From Vitellaria paradoxa (taxonomy: Eukaryota > Streptophyta > Magnoliopsida > Ericales > Sapotaceae), in assembly GCA_019916065.1 (NCBI GenBank), contig CM034237.1, positions 39,352,485-39,416,484 on the forward strand: a stretch of 64,000 nt of DNA, in the 5' to 3' direction. The notes under the pieces are model-generated. The model had not been told where the DNA came from, made no database searches, and worked only from the letters and a program-made list of their open reading frames with translations. Both the position numbers and the translations under genes were made by a program. This document shows, piece after piece, positions 1 through 12,065 of this stretch (its first letter is position 1; the number at the start of each line of letters is the position of its first letter).

Positions 1-340
1 CTTACTTATTAAAAAGACCTTGTCAACCACGTAATCATAATGTATATAACTTTTATTTTTGTCTTTTTTATTGTTATTTAAAAAATTTATAATTTTAATT
101 TTTATTTAATTTTGCCACACTCAATAAAATTTTTGAGTCCGCTCCTATCAAGGTGTAATATCAATCCCTATACTAGGATGTAAATTCCATCAATAATTAT
201 TATCTACTCTATAAATAATATCATCACCCAAGTCATTGAGTTTATTGACTCATAAAGAATCTTACTCTTTTATGAGTTAAAACTATAAACACTACCTATA
301 TGTACCTACTGAAAATGTCCAAATTAAGAGAATAAATATA
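1..340. other. AT-rich stretch, no feature seen
   Basis: AT-rich sequence without a convincing reading frame or recognisable repeat end. It ends where the foldback element begins. Confidence 0.5.
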
Positions 341-998
341 TGGGTAAAGTTCAAAAATTACCTCTATAATTTATTTTTAGTGTCATTTTAATCTCACATG
401 TTTTAATTGTAACAGTCAAATTTTTATACTTTTGGTCAAGTAACAATTTACTCTTTCCATCATTTGACTATTAAATACAACCGTTAGACTAAGAATAAAA
501 AAATAATTTTTTCTATAGTTTACCCTTAATATCACTTTAATATCTCACGTTTCAATTGTAACAATTAAATCCCTATATTTTCTGTATATATTTGAAATAT
601 ATTTTATTAAATCATATAACATATTATAATTTGAAATATATTTTAATAAACTATTTTTAATAAATAATAAAATAAAAATATATTTAATGTGTTTCTTTTT
701 ATTGAATTAAATTATTTTTAATAAATAATATAATAAAATTAATAATATAGTTAAATTAATACTTAATTTAGTTTAATTAATATGAAATATATTCGTTAAA
801 TTCAAATATTTTTTTTAAAATTTAATAAAATTAAATATTTTATTAAAAAATTAATTTATGTAAATAAAATTATATTTTTAAACGTAGTTTCTATTTTTAT
901 TTAAAAAAATAAAATATGGAATTAAACAAATTAGAAAAATAATAACATTACCAAATGGCCCAAGAATTGCTATTTTCTAAATTTTCTATTTGTTTAGT

Positions 999-1036
<38 letters not shown>

Positions 1037-1797
1037 CCTCTCTATATATATATACATATTTATATATATAATTTTGTATATATATTTAACTTGATATGAT
1101 AAATTTATTTGTGTGATTCTTTTGATTCTATTCCATTACTTATAAAAACTATTAGTGAAACTATTGAATCGTCATTCAATAAAATATTTAATTTTATTAA
1201 TTTTTTAGAAAATTAATTGAATTTAATAAAATATATTTTGTATTAATTAAACTAAATTAAATATTACTCTAATTATATTATTAATATAATGATATTATTT
1301 GTTAAAAATAATTTAATTCAGAAAAGAAAATATTTTAAATATAATTTAATTATATTATTTAGTAAACTAAATTGAGTATTAATTTAACTATATTATTAAT
1401 TTTATTATATTATTTATTAAAAATAATTTAATTCAATAAAAATAAAAAATATTAATATATTTTAATTTTATTATTTATTGAAAATAATTTAATAAAATAT
1501 ATTTCAAATTATAATATGTTATATAATTTAATAAAATGTATTTCAAATATATACTGAAAGTGCAGGGATTTGAATATTACAATTGAAATGTGAGTGATTA
1601 AAGTGATACTGAAGGTAAACTATAGAGAAAATTAACTTTTTATCGTTAATTTAACTGTTGTATTTAATGGTTAACTAACGGAATGACTAAATTACTACTT
1701 GACCAAAAGTATAGGAATTTGATTATTACAATTAAAATATGTGAGATTAAAGTAACACTAAAAGTAAACTATAGGGGTGATTTTTATATTTTACCTA
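341..1797. mobile_element. Foldback/MITE-like element with about 0.5-kb inverted arms
   Basis: The left end (341 onward, TGGGTAAAGTTCAAAAATTA) is matched in inverted orientation by the right end up to 1797 (the complement begins TAGGTAAAATATAAAAATCA). Pairing continues inward for several hundred bases, including a shared segment with TTGACCAAAAGTATA on one side and its complement on the other. There is no coding capacity, so the element would be non-autonomous. Flanking 9-mers ATAAATATA and AAATATATA match at 7 of 9 positions, which could be a Mutator-type duplication but is weak in such AT-rich DNA. A TC microsatellite lies near the centre. Confidence 0.7.
998..1042 (+). repeat. TC microsatellite
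   Basis: A nearly pure CT/TC dinucleotide run that passes directly into an AT-rich run, in the loop between the arms of the foldback element. Confidence 0.9.
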
Positions 1798-2999
1798 AAA
1801 TATATATAATGGCATTAATAAGCCGTAAGTGGAAATTCAAATAAAGGGGAGCACCTTGCTATCATGAAAACGCCGATTGTTACCATAGTAGCTGCATAAT
1901 TCAAAGTGGATATTGGAGTGGGACAGGGCACCGTCTTTGGTAACATAACAAACAATTCCTTTAGTGCATTAGACCTAGAAAACTTGACCGGAAATCAAGA
2001 GTCTGAGTCCCAGGAATAATGTATAAAAGACAAAACTGCTCATTCCCCTTTAAGTAAGCCACTCTAGTTTCAATTTTCAGTTTAACAGTTTGTAGTTAAC
2101 ATTTTCTAGGATGCCTTGAAAGATAAAAGGCCGCCCATTTGAGCATAATAAGACGCCTTACCCACCTAACCTTTGTGGGTAAACATCTCGTTTACCAAAC
2201 AAAACGCCGAGAGTGTCACTTGATCATTCCCCTCTTGCAGTCAAAGTTTCGGAACTAGTGCTTGCTCATGGAATCACTGTTTTTGCTGCTTGAAAGCTTG
2301 TCTAAAAGTCTTTTTACAAATTCAGTATAGAACAATTACCTCAAGTAAGTGCAATTCAATTCATACAAAGAGTACTAGCATAAAGAATCAAAACTATACT
2401 GTTTCGATAGTCAAATTAGACTTATTAAATTCATGTACTGCATTTCTATTGGTGATGTGTCTAATTAATTTTATCTAAAACTGTAAACCATAGACTAATA
2501 GTTTATAATAACTGATAATTTGATACTCCATGTGTAAGCTATGCTCTATACACTAAATTATCTACTATACATAGAATAAAGGACATATTCATGTACATAA
2601 AAGAAATAATGTTATGTTAACATCATTTACACAGATTCTCATAAAACAAAACACAACGTGTGTGTAAACGAGGTACTTTAGCTAACTAAGTTATACCCCT
2701 TAGTGTTTGTGGTACATATTTTATCATGTAAATAATTATAAATAAATACTAAAGTCAATACAAAAACATGTCTATTAGTTCATATTTCTATGAATACTAA
2801 TAGCATTGTGGCCTTTTAGGGTATATTTTTTTACACTTATGAGATAGTTGATTGCATTTGAAAAGTGTAATTACAAACCTAAGAATTAGATCGTAGTTCA
2901 TGCATTTATTAAATAATTATAAAGGTTTTAGTTACTTTTAATGTTTACTTTGTTTTTATTTCTAAAATACAGAAAAAGCCCAGAAATTATTAAAATTAG
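1798..2999. other. Non-coding or unrecognised stretch
   Basis: The part at about 1830-2290 is less AT-rich than its surroundings. It holds an open stretch of roughly 40 codons ending near 2018 (it includes [15 protein letters not shown] and ends in SESQE). This may be an old coding fragment, but I do not recognise it. From 2290 to 2999 I see only AT-rich sequence. Confidence 0.35.
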
Positions 3000-4248
3000 T
3001 GATGATGACGATGATGAAAGGCCCTTGCTATTTCGACACTTCGACGTTCTGTTCGAATAGCAACAAAGAGATAGCTGGCAAATAAGGAATAAAGGCAAAA
3101 CTTGGGTATGAACTTTTTTGCTGTCCGAACACCTAGTCGGGCAATCTGGACACCATAGATTATTTTGCACGGAATTTTAGGTTTAGGGTTTTTAATTTAT
3201 TCTATAAATACATTGTTTTGACGGCTGTAGCCGTACGCTTTTACATTCTGTTCTTCCAGAATTTCAAAAGATACATTAGAGAGTTTTTAATTTAGTTTTT
3301 AAGTGATTTTCTATTCTATTGTTTGTAGATTCCACTATAGCTTTGCTTCAAAGTACGATATGATCGTTTCTTCTATTATTCAATGAATTTTATTTCTTGT
3401 TTATCTATTGTTTTTGTATATTTTGTTTACACTAAATCTATGTTTGGCTAAATCCTTTTTGATTCAACTAATCAAGGAAGGGTAGATCATTATAATCAAT
3501 ACGATGAGCGTAGATCCATGCATGTAATGTGAAAGCATACACGTATAGATCTGCATTTCTCAGATCTGATTTCATTTATTATCAAAAGTTTTCGACAACA
3601 AAAATCTTTTATCACCTTTTCTGTAATTACTGAATCGATAACGATTTTCGAATTAAGAATTTCTTTTATAGTTTTAAAATAAATGAATTAGGTTTGAATC
3701 AAAATAATATAAAAGAAGATCATCTAGTTTTATAATTCTAAACGTGAATATAACTGTGTTTTAGAACTTAAGAAGCTTTCAAGAAAATATTTTTCAATTT
3801 ATTTTTTCATTACGTGAAACTTAAATTGTAGTTAATTACACATTGGATTGTGAAATAATGATTTCACCCGGAATTGAAGGTTTAATCAAGAAACTTATCA
3901 ATTAATTTTTATATTGTTTTGACTTAATTCGCTGTTTTAATTTTATTTGTTAGTAATTTCATTATTTAACTAGATTGTTCACCGTTTCTAAGCACTTAAT
4001 AGTTTGGCATAGTTTTGTTTAATTAATTTGCTTTATTTGAGAATTTAAGTTTATTGGTGATTTAAGACGATTCATAAACACATATAAATTGAAATCCATT
4101 TCATTTTAAACTGAGTAGTAATTAACTTACGCCCTTTAGAACCTAGAAACTATTTCGTTCAGTTCCTTGAGCTGAATTAAAACTACATCGTACACTCTTA
4201 CATTTGAGGCTTTATTCTAAACGTATTATTTAGAAGCGGTCTAGTTTT

Positions 4249-4266
4249 TGGCTCCATTGCCAGGGA
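4249..4266 (+). other. Degenerate tRNA-Asp primer-binding site
   Basis: TGGCTCCATTGCCAGGGA differs at three positions from TGGCGCCGTTGCCGGGGA, the site typical of plant Athila/Tat-type gypsy elements. It lies directly after the first LTR copy. Confidence 0.65.
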
Positions 4267-4421
4267 GTCAACTTTAGGTTTTAGGTTATTTTAGGTTTAA
4301 GTTAATTTACCGCCTTAAAAAAATTAAAATTTTCTAAACTGCCTAGAACTGCTTACTGCTATCCGAACACCCTAATAAGCAGTCTAGACACTAGTGCCTT
4401 TACAGATAATGTTATTAGCTA

Positions 4422-4640
4422 ATGAACAATTGGAATCGTGGGGGAAATGGTAGATTGAGACATTTTGAACCTATAGATCCTCTTTTCGAACCCAAGAATC
4501 TCTTTATAGAATTCCAAATTCATGTTTCTCCTACTCACACTATAGAAATGGCAGAAAGTGATAATAGGAATGTTGTTGTAAGACGTTCCATGAGGGATAT
4601 TTTGCAACAAGATAGACACATTCCTGAATCAACAAGATAG
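4422..4640 (+). pseudogene. gag N-terminal remnant of the Athila-like element
   Basis: A 72-codon reading frame starts MNNWNRGGNGRLRHFEPIDP and ends RDILQQDRHIPESTR, then a stop. It sits 3' of the PBS, where gag would begin, and the RSMRDILQ part resembles the start of Athila-type gag proteins. The frame runs straight into the partial second LTR, so nearly all of gag and all of pol are missing. The assignment is inferred from position and general resemblance. Confidence 0.4.
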
Positions 4641-5245
4641 ACACAAGATGATGAAGAGGCCTCCTTGTCCAGACACTTCAACATTCTGTCCAAACAGAAG
4701 TAAAGAGACAATTGGCAAAAAATGAATAAAGGTAGAACTTGGGCATGAACTTCTCCACTGTTCGTACACTTAGTTGGGCGGTTCGAATACTAGCAACTAT
4801 TTTGTTGGAATTTTAGGTTTAGGGTTTTCAATTTACTCTATAAATACATTGTTTTGATGGTCGTAGCTGTACACTTTTACATTCTGTCCTTCTAGAATTT
4901 CAGAACATACATTAAAGAGTTTTTAGTTTAGTTTTTAAGTGATTTTCTATTCTATTGCTCATGGATTCCACTGTAACTTTGCTTCGAGGTACCGTACAAT
5001 CGTTTCTTTTATTATTCAATGAATTTTGTTTCTTGTTTATCTGTTCTTTTTGCATATTTTATTTACGCTAAATCTATGTTAAGTTAAAATCCTTGATCTT
5101 GATTCAACTAATCATGGAAGGGTGCATCATTATAATCAATACGATGTGCGTAAATCCATGCATGCGAGGTGAAAGTATATATGTATTGATCTACATTTTT
5201 TAAATCTAATTTTATTTATTAACAAAAGTTTTCAAAAACGAAAAT

Positions 5246-7113
5246 CCTTGATCAATAGTAAATAATATTTATTATCTATTGACTCTCAAATTTAATCAGT
5301 TTAATGAGCATGTGATATCAAATACTATTCGGATTAAATCCAATGTATATGCATGGGATTGTGCATCCTAGGGGAAGATGTCAGATATTAAATTCCATAA
5401 TATAGCTTAAATAGGATACGAGAATAAAAAATAATATATGCCATCTAAGAAACCTTAATAAAAAAAATTATTCATTAATTACGATTTTATATTATTTAAA
5501 GATAAATTAATAAATTAGAATTAATTATATAAAGTAGAATGAAATAGTATAATTTATGTAAAAATGAATAAAAAATTTAATGTTTACAAATAAAGTTTGA
5601 ATCATCTAATTATGAATTAATAAAATTTGAATCAATTATTTTAAAATAAAGCAATATTTTAGGCTAATTAAATTTAAAAATACAATAAAATTTTGGTTTA
5701 ATAAATTCAAAAAAGAAAGTATTTATTCACAAGTTATATAAAAATATAGTTTTATAATATCTATATATTAATTTTTTTAAATTAAATAAAAAATTAATAA
5801 ATTATTAAAAGCTATTAGCACACCTTGATACATCTAAATGAAACACACATATTTCTCAAACATTCAAAAAAAAAAAAAAAAAGAAAAAGTCCGATTTAAA
5901 AAAATAATTAAAAGTAAACAACACATGCGAACACAATAACAATAATATAACATGTCACGGTGTCAATTAAAAAATATAAAAAATATAAGGATGCATTGAT
6001 ACATCTAAATAATAATGACGTATATTCAAACAATTAAAATGTACCTAATTTAAAACTAATTTAGACTAATAGACATGTTTCCATACACCAACACTAATAG
6101 AACAAGCCAACACAACAGTTAAAAAATTTAAGGACACAATAACACTTCAAAGTTGTGAGTGTTTTTTGAACATTTAAAAATTGTTTAATTTGAAAAATAA
6201 TTAATAATAATAAACTTGCCAACAAAATAATTAAAAATTATATATGGCATGTGGATACGCTTAAGTGATAAACACGTTTTAAGTAAATGTAATATTTATA
6301 TAAAAAGTAAATACATTGTTCCCATATTAGGTTTAAGTAAATGTAATATCTAAATAATTAGTATTGACATGAATATGGTATTCTTGTTCCCATAAGATGG
6401 CATTGCTCTTCCTTTGTAGCTATGTTTTTATACCTTTTGCCTCCCTATCTCAAGGGTTATGAAATCACAGCTTAAACCTTATCGCCGCGATTAGAAAATG
6501 AAAATAAAAAATACTAAATACATATATATATATTTTCATACAAAATTAATCAATGTTGTAATATTTTAATTTACAACCATCTCAAGATATATATTGATTG
6601 ACTTCTAAGAAGCACATACCTTGAACAACTAAGTATAATTATTAAGCCTAAGCAAAAGATCCAAAAAAAAAAAAATCCCAAATTTTACTATTAATTTGAA
6701 CTAGTTAGGTTATAGAGTAATTTAAAATTCAAGGAGTCTATGCACACTTTTATTTTAAAAACTTAGGTATTTCATTTGCTATGCAAATTTTGGATCACTT
6801 TAACAACACACAAGTGAATATAGCAAACAAATGAACAAAAACAACTAAAGAGAAATACAAGATTTATATGATTCGATAATATATTATCCACGAATCAAGT
6901 TTTTACTGTAAATATCTATAATAGGAGAAAAAAATAACCTTAAAAATACCCTTAGAGACTCTTTCAACTTGATCTTATCTTTTATCTCAACCTAATGTTT
7001 TTAAAAGCTTAATTTGAACTTAGTATTAATGTATAATACATCCCATATATATATATATATATATAAACAAGAAACTCACTCAAAGTTAGACTCTAAAATA
7101 TTCCCAAAAAATT
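5246..7113. other. AT-rich stretch, no gene seen
   Basis: Mostly poly-A and poly-T rich sequence with scattered short repeats, such as GATACATCTAAAT near 5828 and 5999, and a short AT dinucleotide run near 7046. No reading frame or element end could be supported. Confidence 0.5.
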
Positions 7114-7757
7114 CTAGATTGTGCCATTTGTTGGGATGTTTCTCAAATGTTCTACTGAATGCCGTGTCTCTATTTTTTTCTTAGCAAAACCAACGATCTT
7201 TCTAGCAAACATCCTGCTACGATATAATGCTCTCTGTAATTTTTGGTGGCCATCTAACAACCCATCTAGCAAGCTTCTTCTACATCTGTATATCTTTCGA
7301 CTTTTACCATTGACTCTTCGTGGCTCCCATCGAGCTACTGTACTATCACTCGCTTCACTCAGACATTTATCTTTTACCAATGTATAAGTGTAATGAATAT
7401 AATCTGCAACTTTAACACTATTTTTAACCATGCAAGAAATGTAAAAATAAATATGTTAACTATGACAATAGGATTGGTCTAATATTTCCCTAATTTATTT
7501 AACATACAAAAGATTTCTAAAAGGATAACTACAATGCAATGGTGAGACCTCCGTGGATCAAATGTTCAGCTTCAATACTTTTTTTGGCTTGTTGGTGGGT
7601 TTCTCATAGTCTTCGGTTTCCTCTAGAGAATCCGCCCGTGTTAGTGGGAACATGAATGTCTCTATTATTTCCTTGGCGGGTGCAACAGCTTGCATAATAT
7701 TCCACCCAATCAAGTAGAAATACGTAAAATCATTTAACCAAGCTCGTGGATTTGATA
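7114..7757 (-). CDS. Unidentified protein-coding remnant, two open segments
   Basis: Two minus-strand open segments are close together and have gene-like composition. The 5' one (about 7757 down to 7558) contains AWLNDFTYFYLIGWN and EIIETFMFPLTRADSLEE, then a lysine-rich end. The 3' one (7431 to 7114) has 105 codons with a very basic middle (SRKIYRCRRSLLDGLLDGHQ) and ends NIPTNGTI. A possible donor lies after KPKK in the first segment and possible acceptors lie near the start of the second, so they could be exons of one gene. The 5' segment has an in-frame stop just upstream, so no complete start is visible. I do not recognise the family. It could be a gene fragment or a pseudogene. Confidence 0.35.
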
Positions 7758-10700
7758 ATTACTGTCATATTCTCTGTTAATTGTTTTTTTTTTTAATGAT
7801 TCCTACTGTAATTTATTAATCACATTCACCTAAATTTTTTTCTACTTTTTAATGGATAAATACTATTTGTTAAATGAGATTTATTGAAACTGTTAATTAT
7901 AATTAAACTAATATTGTCCATGTTTTTGTAGTTTGGCTCTTAAAATCAATTTTATCAAAATTATATGAAATAAAAAAATTAGATAAATCATTATCATGTA
8001 TTTCCTAAAATAACAATTGATTATCAGTAACATCCAAATTATTTTAGTTGTCACAAGACATAGTTCGTTGATATATATTTTCTAAGAATTGCCTATAGTT
8101 TTAACATAATTTGACCCACAAAAAACTCAAATGTAAATTTGTAAAACAAACTTACATAAAAAATTAAAAAAAATAACATGTAAAAATAAAAAATTACTAA
8201 TCAAATTCAATAGCATAGCTAAGTAGTTCTCTCATTTCATTATATACATAAATAATAAAATATTAGTATAATTTACAGAAAATTCATGATACAAAAATAT
8301 AATATTCATGCTAATTACTAGGGTATTGCTCCTGTCTAAAGACATTTCCCTAGTCACGACATAAACTTAATTAACCTATACAAACTGGAATAGTAACAAA
8401 GAACAAAACAAATTATCAAGGCCTAAAACAAAATATAGAATAATGAATTCATGCAAATAACTTTATAATTATATTCACACAGACTCTTAAATTAGCTTGA
8501 GAAAAAATTTATATTTATTTAACACATAATTTGAAGTGTATTGACACATATTAATAATTAAAAATTAAAATAATTAAAAAGTCCCTTGGAAACAATTTCT
8601 AAGATACATTTGAGCGAAACAGAATCAATCGAAACAGAATCAATCGAGTTCGACTGTGGGTAAATTGATGTGTGGGTATGGTAAGAGAAGAAAGACGAGT
8701 GATAAATGATTAGAAAAAGGAGATATAGAGAATGAGAATCAGTGAAAGTTTTAATTAGTAGCGATATAATTAGAGAAAGGAAGTATAGAGAATGAAAATC
8801 AGTGAAAGTTTTAATTAGTAGCGATATAAAAGATAGATAATGAGATTCGGTGGCAAAAACTATAATTGAAATCAGGAAGCGAGAGAGAGATAAAGAAAAA
8901 GAAAGATCTAGTGGCGTTGCAACAGCGAGCCTGGAGGTCAATTTCTGATTGAATAGTTAGTGTTATGATGGGACTAGCAGACAGAATTCTCATTGAAGTA
9001 AAATAATTAGAGAGAGAGATAAGAATGGATGTGATGGTTTTAGGCGAGAGATAAAAAGTTAAAAAAACTAAAATTAGGCCATCCATTTCAAGAAAAAAAT
9101 CACAGTTATGAATTTTTTAAGTATATTTTTCAAAATTGAATCTTACCCATCAAATTAAAGGTAAAATAAGTCAAAGAGTTGAAAATATTTTAAATTTAAA
9201 AAATAATATCAATAAAAGAATAAGGTAAAGTGAATAAATTTAAAAATAAAAAATGTCTCAAATTCAAATTCTTAAACTCCATTAAAATAATGTAAAAGTG
9301 TATAAATTTAAAATTTAAAATTTTATGTACATTAAAATTGAATTTTTAATTTAAAATAAATGGCCACATTTTTTAATCTAAATATCACTTTTTTAAATAA
9401 AAAATATTAGCTAACTTTATCTAATAAGTATTCATACGATGTGTAAAATTTATAAATTTTAATAAATATGCGAAATTTTATTGTTTATTATAAATATTAT
9501 CACATTTTTAAAAATATTAATTTAAAAACTCTAATTTATAAAACAAAAAGTATTAAAAAAATATGAGAAAAATGAGAGAGTGTATTTATTTCATGTCAAG
9601 TGACCAAAAAAACAATTAAAGTGGAGGAAAAAATAGTAACACTGCTCATTAAATAAATTCAACAGTTCAAAGTATCCTAAATTTAAATTCTAGAGGGAGA
9701 GAGAGCAATAAAAAGTTTAAAAATATGATTAGGAAATAGATTGAGAAAATAAAAAACCAACGCATATATAGTATAGAGTTAGGTGAATATATGTTAAATT
9801 GTTAAATCATTGAATTGATATTGTGTTCCCCCCTCCCAAAATCAAACACACAAATCTGAAGACCAAGTTGAGTTGACCCGATTGGATCTTTCCTATAAAT
9901 ATCATGCTTTTAAAGTAACGTAACACCACATGATGAGTTTGAATTTCATCTATAAAAAGAGCATTAGGCAGGTCTAACTTAAACCTGGTCAAATTAAGAT
10001 TACCAACAATATATATAGGATTAATCTGTTGTCTTGTTTTGAGATGGTAGCGGCAGTAATGCCTCTAACAGAGCAAGGGATGAAGAAAAAAAGATCGTGG
10101 CGACGCCGCGATGGTGACAAAGACGACGACGGTGACAAGGCCATAGCAATTTCAATAATTGATTTTTCTCACCATCGGATGAGCGAATTATCAGAATAGT
10201 GTACCTTGAGTAAGAGACCTTTTCAAGCTCTTTTGTGTTTCTTATATCTACTTAATTATCTCTTATGTGTTGGATCTAAAACTTTTAAATAGATATATAT
10301 ACACGTAATGTCGTACATAAATAAATGTATAAGCGATTGTTCATTTGTAACTCATTTTTTTTTTTAATATTTGCAGATTCCCAAGAGGACACTAATATGT
10401 ATCAAGGGAGGCGCAATAGAAGAAACTACCACCATGGATGCGTATTGTAATTTTTTATTGCAATAGAAGATGATACTTCAGGTGGTGGAATTAATTTAGG
10501 AGCTGTTGCAAGAAATCGGAGGAAGGACTCAAGGCTGCAGTAAAGACATGATATTTAAACTAAGCGTTATGTATCGGAATCGTCTATTACATAACAGAAT
10601 CGACCTCCAACAATTCGGTTAAGGCCACATTACAAGGGTAAAACGGTAATCACACCATAACATCCGTTATAACGGTGTTACGATTGCTCTTGATCGAAAA

Positions 10701-10814
10701 ATCAACCCAAAAAAAAAAAAGAAGAAAGACAAAATCTTATAGCAATTGAAAAGAAAATTTTGATCTAAAACTTCTAATCTTTCAATGGAAATTTGAAAAA
10801 AAAAATACCCAAAA
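7758..10814. other. AT-rich stretch with little supportable content
   Basis: Apart from a 60-bp duplication at 8710-8829, I see no clear feature. A 51-codon frame at 10044-10199 (MVAAVMPLTEQGMKKKRSWR, then acidic) is higher in GC than its surroundings, but it is short, unrecognised and lacks neighbours that support it. Confidence 0.4.
8710..8829 (+). repeat. Two-copy 60-bp tandem repeat
   Basis: Two adjacent 60-base units share AGTGAAAGTTTTAATTAGTA followed by GCGATATAA, with only a few differences. The period is exactly 60, so any frame crossing it stays open across the duplication. This explains the long low-complexity minus-strand frame here. Confidence 0.85.
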
Positions 10815-11146
10815 GTGTCATTTAGTTTGTTTTTCTATTTTTTATTTTTTGTTTTTATTTTTCATTTTTTATTTTGAGTTCATTTTTCATTTTGTACTTT
10901 TGAAAATAAGAAAAACAGTTCAAAACTTATTTAGTTATTTGTGTTTTTAAATTTTGTTTTAGAATGTAAAAAATGAGTTTACACATGAAATGAAAATGGA
11001 AAAAAGTCATTTTATGAATTTTTAAGCCAAAATAAGGAAAATTTCAAAATAAGGAAAACCAAACATTTTCTGTTTTCATATTTTAAGATTTTTTAACACA
11101 TAAAAAAGTAGAAAACTGAAAATAAAAAAAGTAAACCAAATGCCAC
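10815..11146. mobile_element. MITE-like element with imperfect inverted ends
   Basis: The left end GTGTCATTTAGTTTG pairs with the complement of the right end, GTGGCATTTGGTTTA. Poly-T-rich sequence on the left and poly-A-rich sequence on the right continue a loose inverted repeat. There is no coding capacity. No convincing target duplication was found. Confidence 0.5.
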
Positions 11147-11273
11147 CTAACTTTTTACAAAATTCTTATCCAAACTACGAAAATAAAAGTATATAAGAAG
11201 TACCCGATTTGGGTCTTCTTAGAAATGAAAAATTGTGAAAGAAATAATAGAATTGAATCATTGAATCTTTTAG

Positions 11274-11627
11274 TTATAAATTAAGATTATGCACACAACT
11301 TTGCCAGTTTGTAATCTTTTCGACTTCAGCTTCATTTGAGGAGGCAACAACTGTGGAACAGGAACGAAATGAAGAGTGACTGAAGAGATAAAGTTCTTCC
11401 GACGCTTTTAACTGTGGAAGCTGCGATTGTGGATTTGGAATATGAAGGATATGAAGAAAATAGTGAGAAGTGAAGAAGTTGCAAAGTCTGCGAAAGTTCA
11501 TTAATTGGATAGCGTAATATCGGACAGTAGCTTGGGTATTCTGATTTGGGCAGTGGAAGTGGGTACTGTGGGTTCTTTGGTCATTTCCATGACTAATGGC
11601 ATTTATTGTCATTAGGACTTTTGACAA
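11274..11627 (-). pseudogene. Possible 5' fragment of an organelle-targeted protein gene
   Basis: A 117-codon minus-strand frame. From an internal Met (MNFRRLCNFFTSHYFLHILH) it resembles a mitochondrial presequence: arginine, serine and hydrophobic residues, then FRSCSTVVASSNEAEVEKIT before it ends. Plant PPR proteins often begin this way, but no PPR motif or other domain follows, so the family is unknown. A poly-T run (poly-A on this strand) sits just upstream of the first Met. If real, it is only a captured gene fragment. It may also be chance. Confidence 0.2.
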
Positions 11628-11940
11628 TTTTTTTTTTTTTGGATTGACTGAAACTTGATATGTGCTAATATAAATATAATTATAATATTAATATATAAAT
11701 ATGGTATATTCATTTTAATATAAATATAATAAATTGTTTTAATTATAATACATATTATAATAAAATTTTATATTAAAATATTATATAATTTATATAGTTA
11801 TATTAAAAGTTATTAATTAAGCATTACTATTATTCTATATCATATTAACAAAAATATTAATTACAACAAAAATCATATTAAATGAAATTATAATAAATTT
11901 AATTCGATATAAAGAATAATATTATTATATTAACATATCA

Positions 11941-12065
11941 ACCATGTTTGGAGTTCTACAAAATAATACAAATTTCTACAAATTTGAATTTTTTACTCAC
12001 TGAACGAATTGCGAAACTACAAAATTTATAAATTTATACTAATTTATAGAACTTTAAACACGTCC
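11941..12065. mobile_element. Small MITE (about 125 bp)
   Basis: The left end CATGTTTGGAGTTCTACAAA pairs with the complement of the right end, CGTGTTTAAAGTTCTATAAA. The interior is AT-rich and non-coding. The end motif GTTTGGAG recurs in other small elements of this window. Confidence 0.5.

Larger units (their letters stand above)
3000..5245 (+). mobile_element. Collapsed Athila-like gypsy retrotransposon (LTR, PBS, gag start, partial LTR)
   Basis: A segment starting near 3000 is repeated in direct orientation from about 4648 to 5245. Shared landmarks include GGTTTAGGGTTTT followed by CTATAAATACATTGTTTTGA, a likely TATA region, and TTTTTAAGTGATTTTCTATT. The first copy runs to about 4248 and meets a primer-binding site at 4249, as a 5' LTR should. 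A short gag start follows, and the second copy begins at once and stops after about 600 bases. I infer a large internal deletion plus truncation of the 3' LTR. A LARD-type non-coding element is an alternative. The family call rests on the PBS type. Confidence 0.6.

Noticed and set aside
8558..9086. Two serine-, leucine- and phenylalanine-rich minus-strand reading frames
   Set aside because: They arise from an AT-rich GA repeat region with an exact 60-bp duplication; no domain or typical start context.
10044..10199. 51-codon frame with MKKKRSWRRRDGDKDDDGDK
   Set aside because: Short and highly charged, with no homologue recognised and no splice partner that could be supported.
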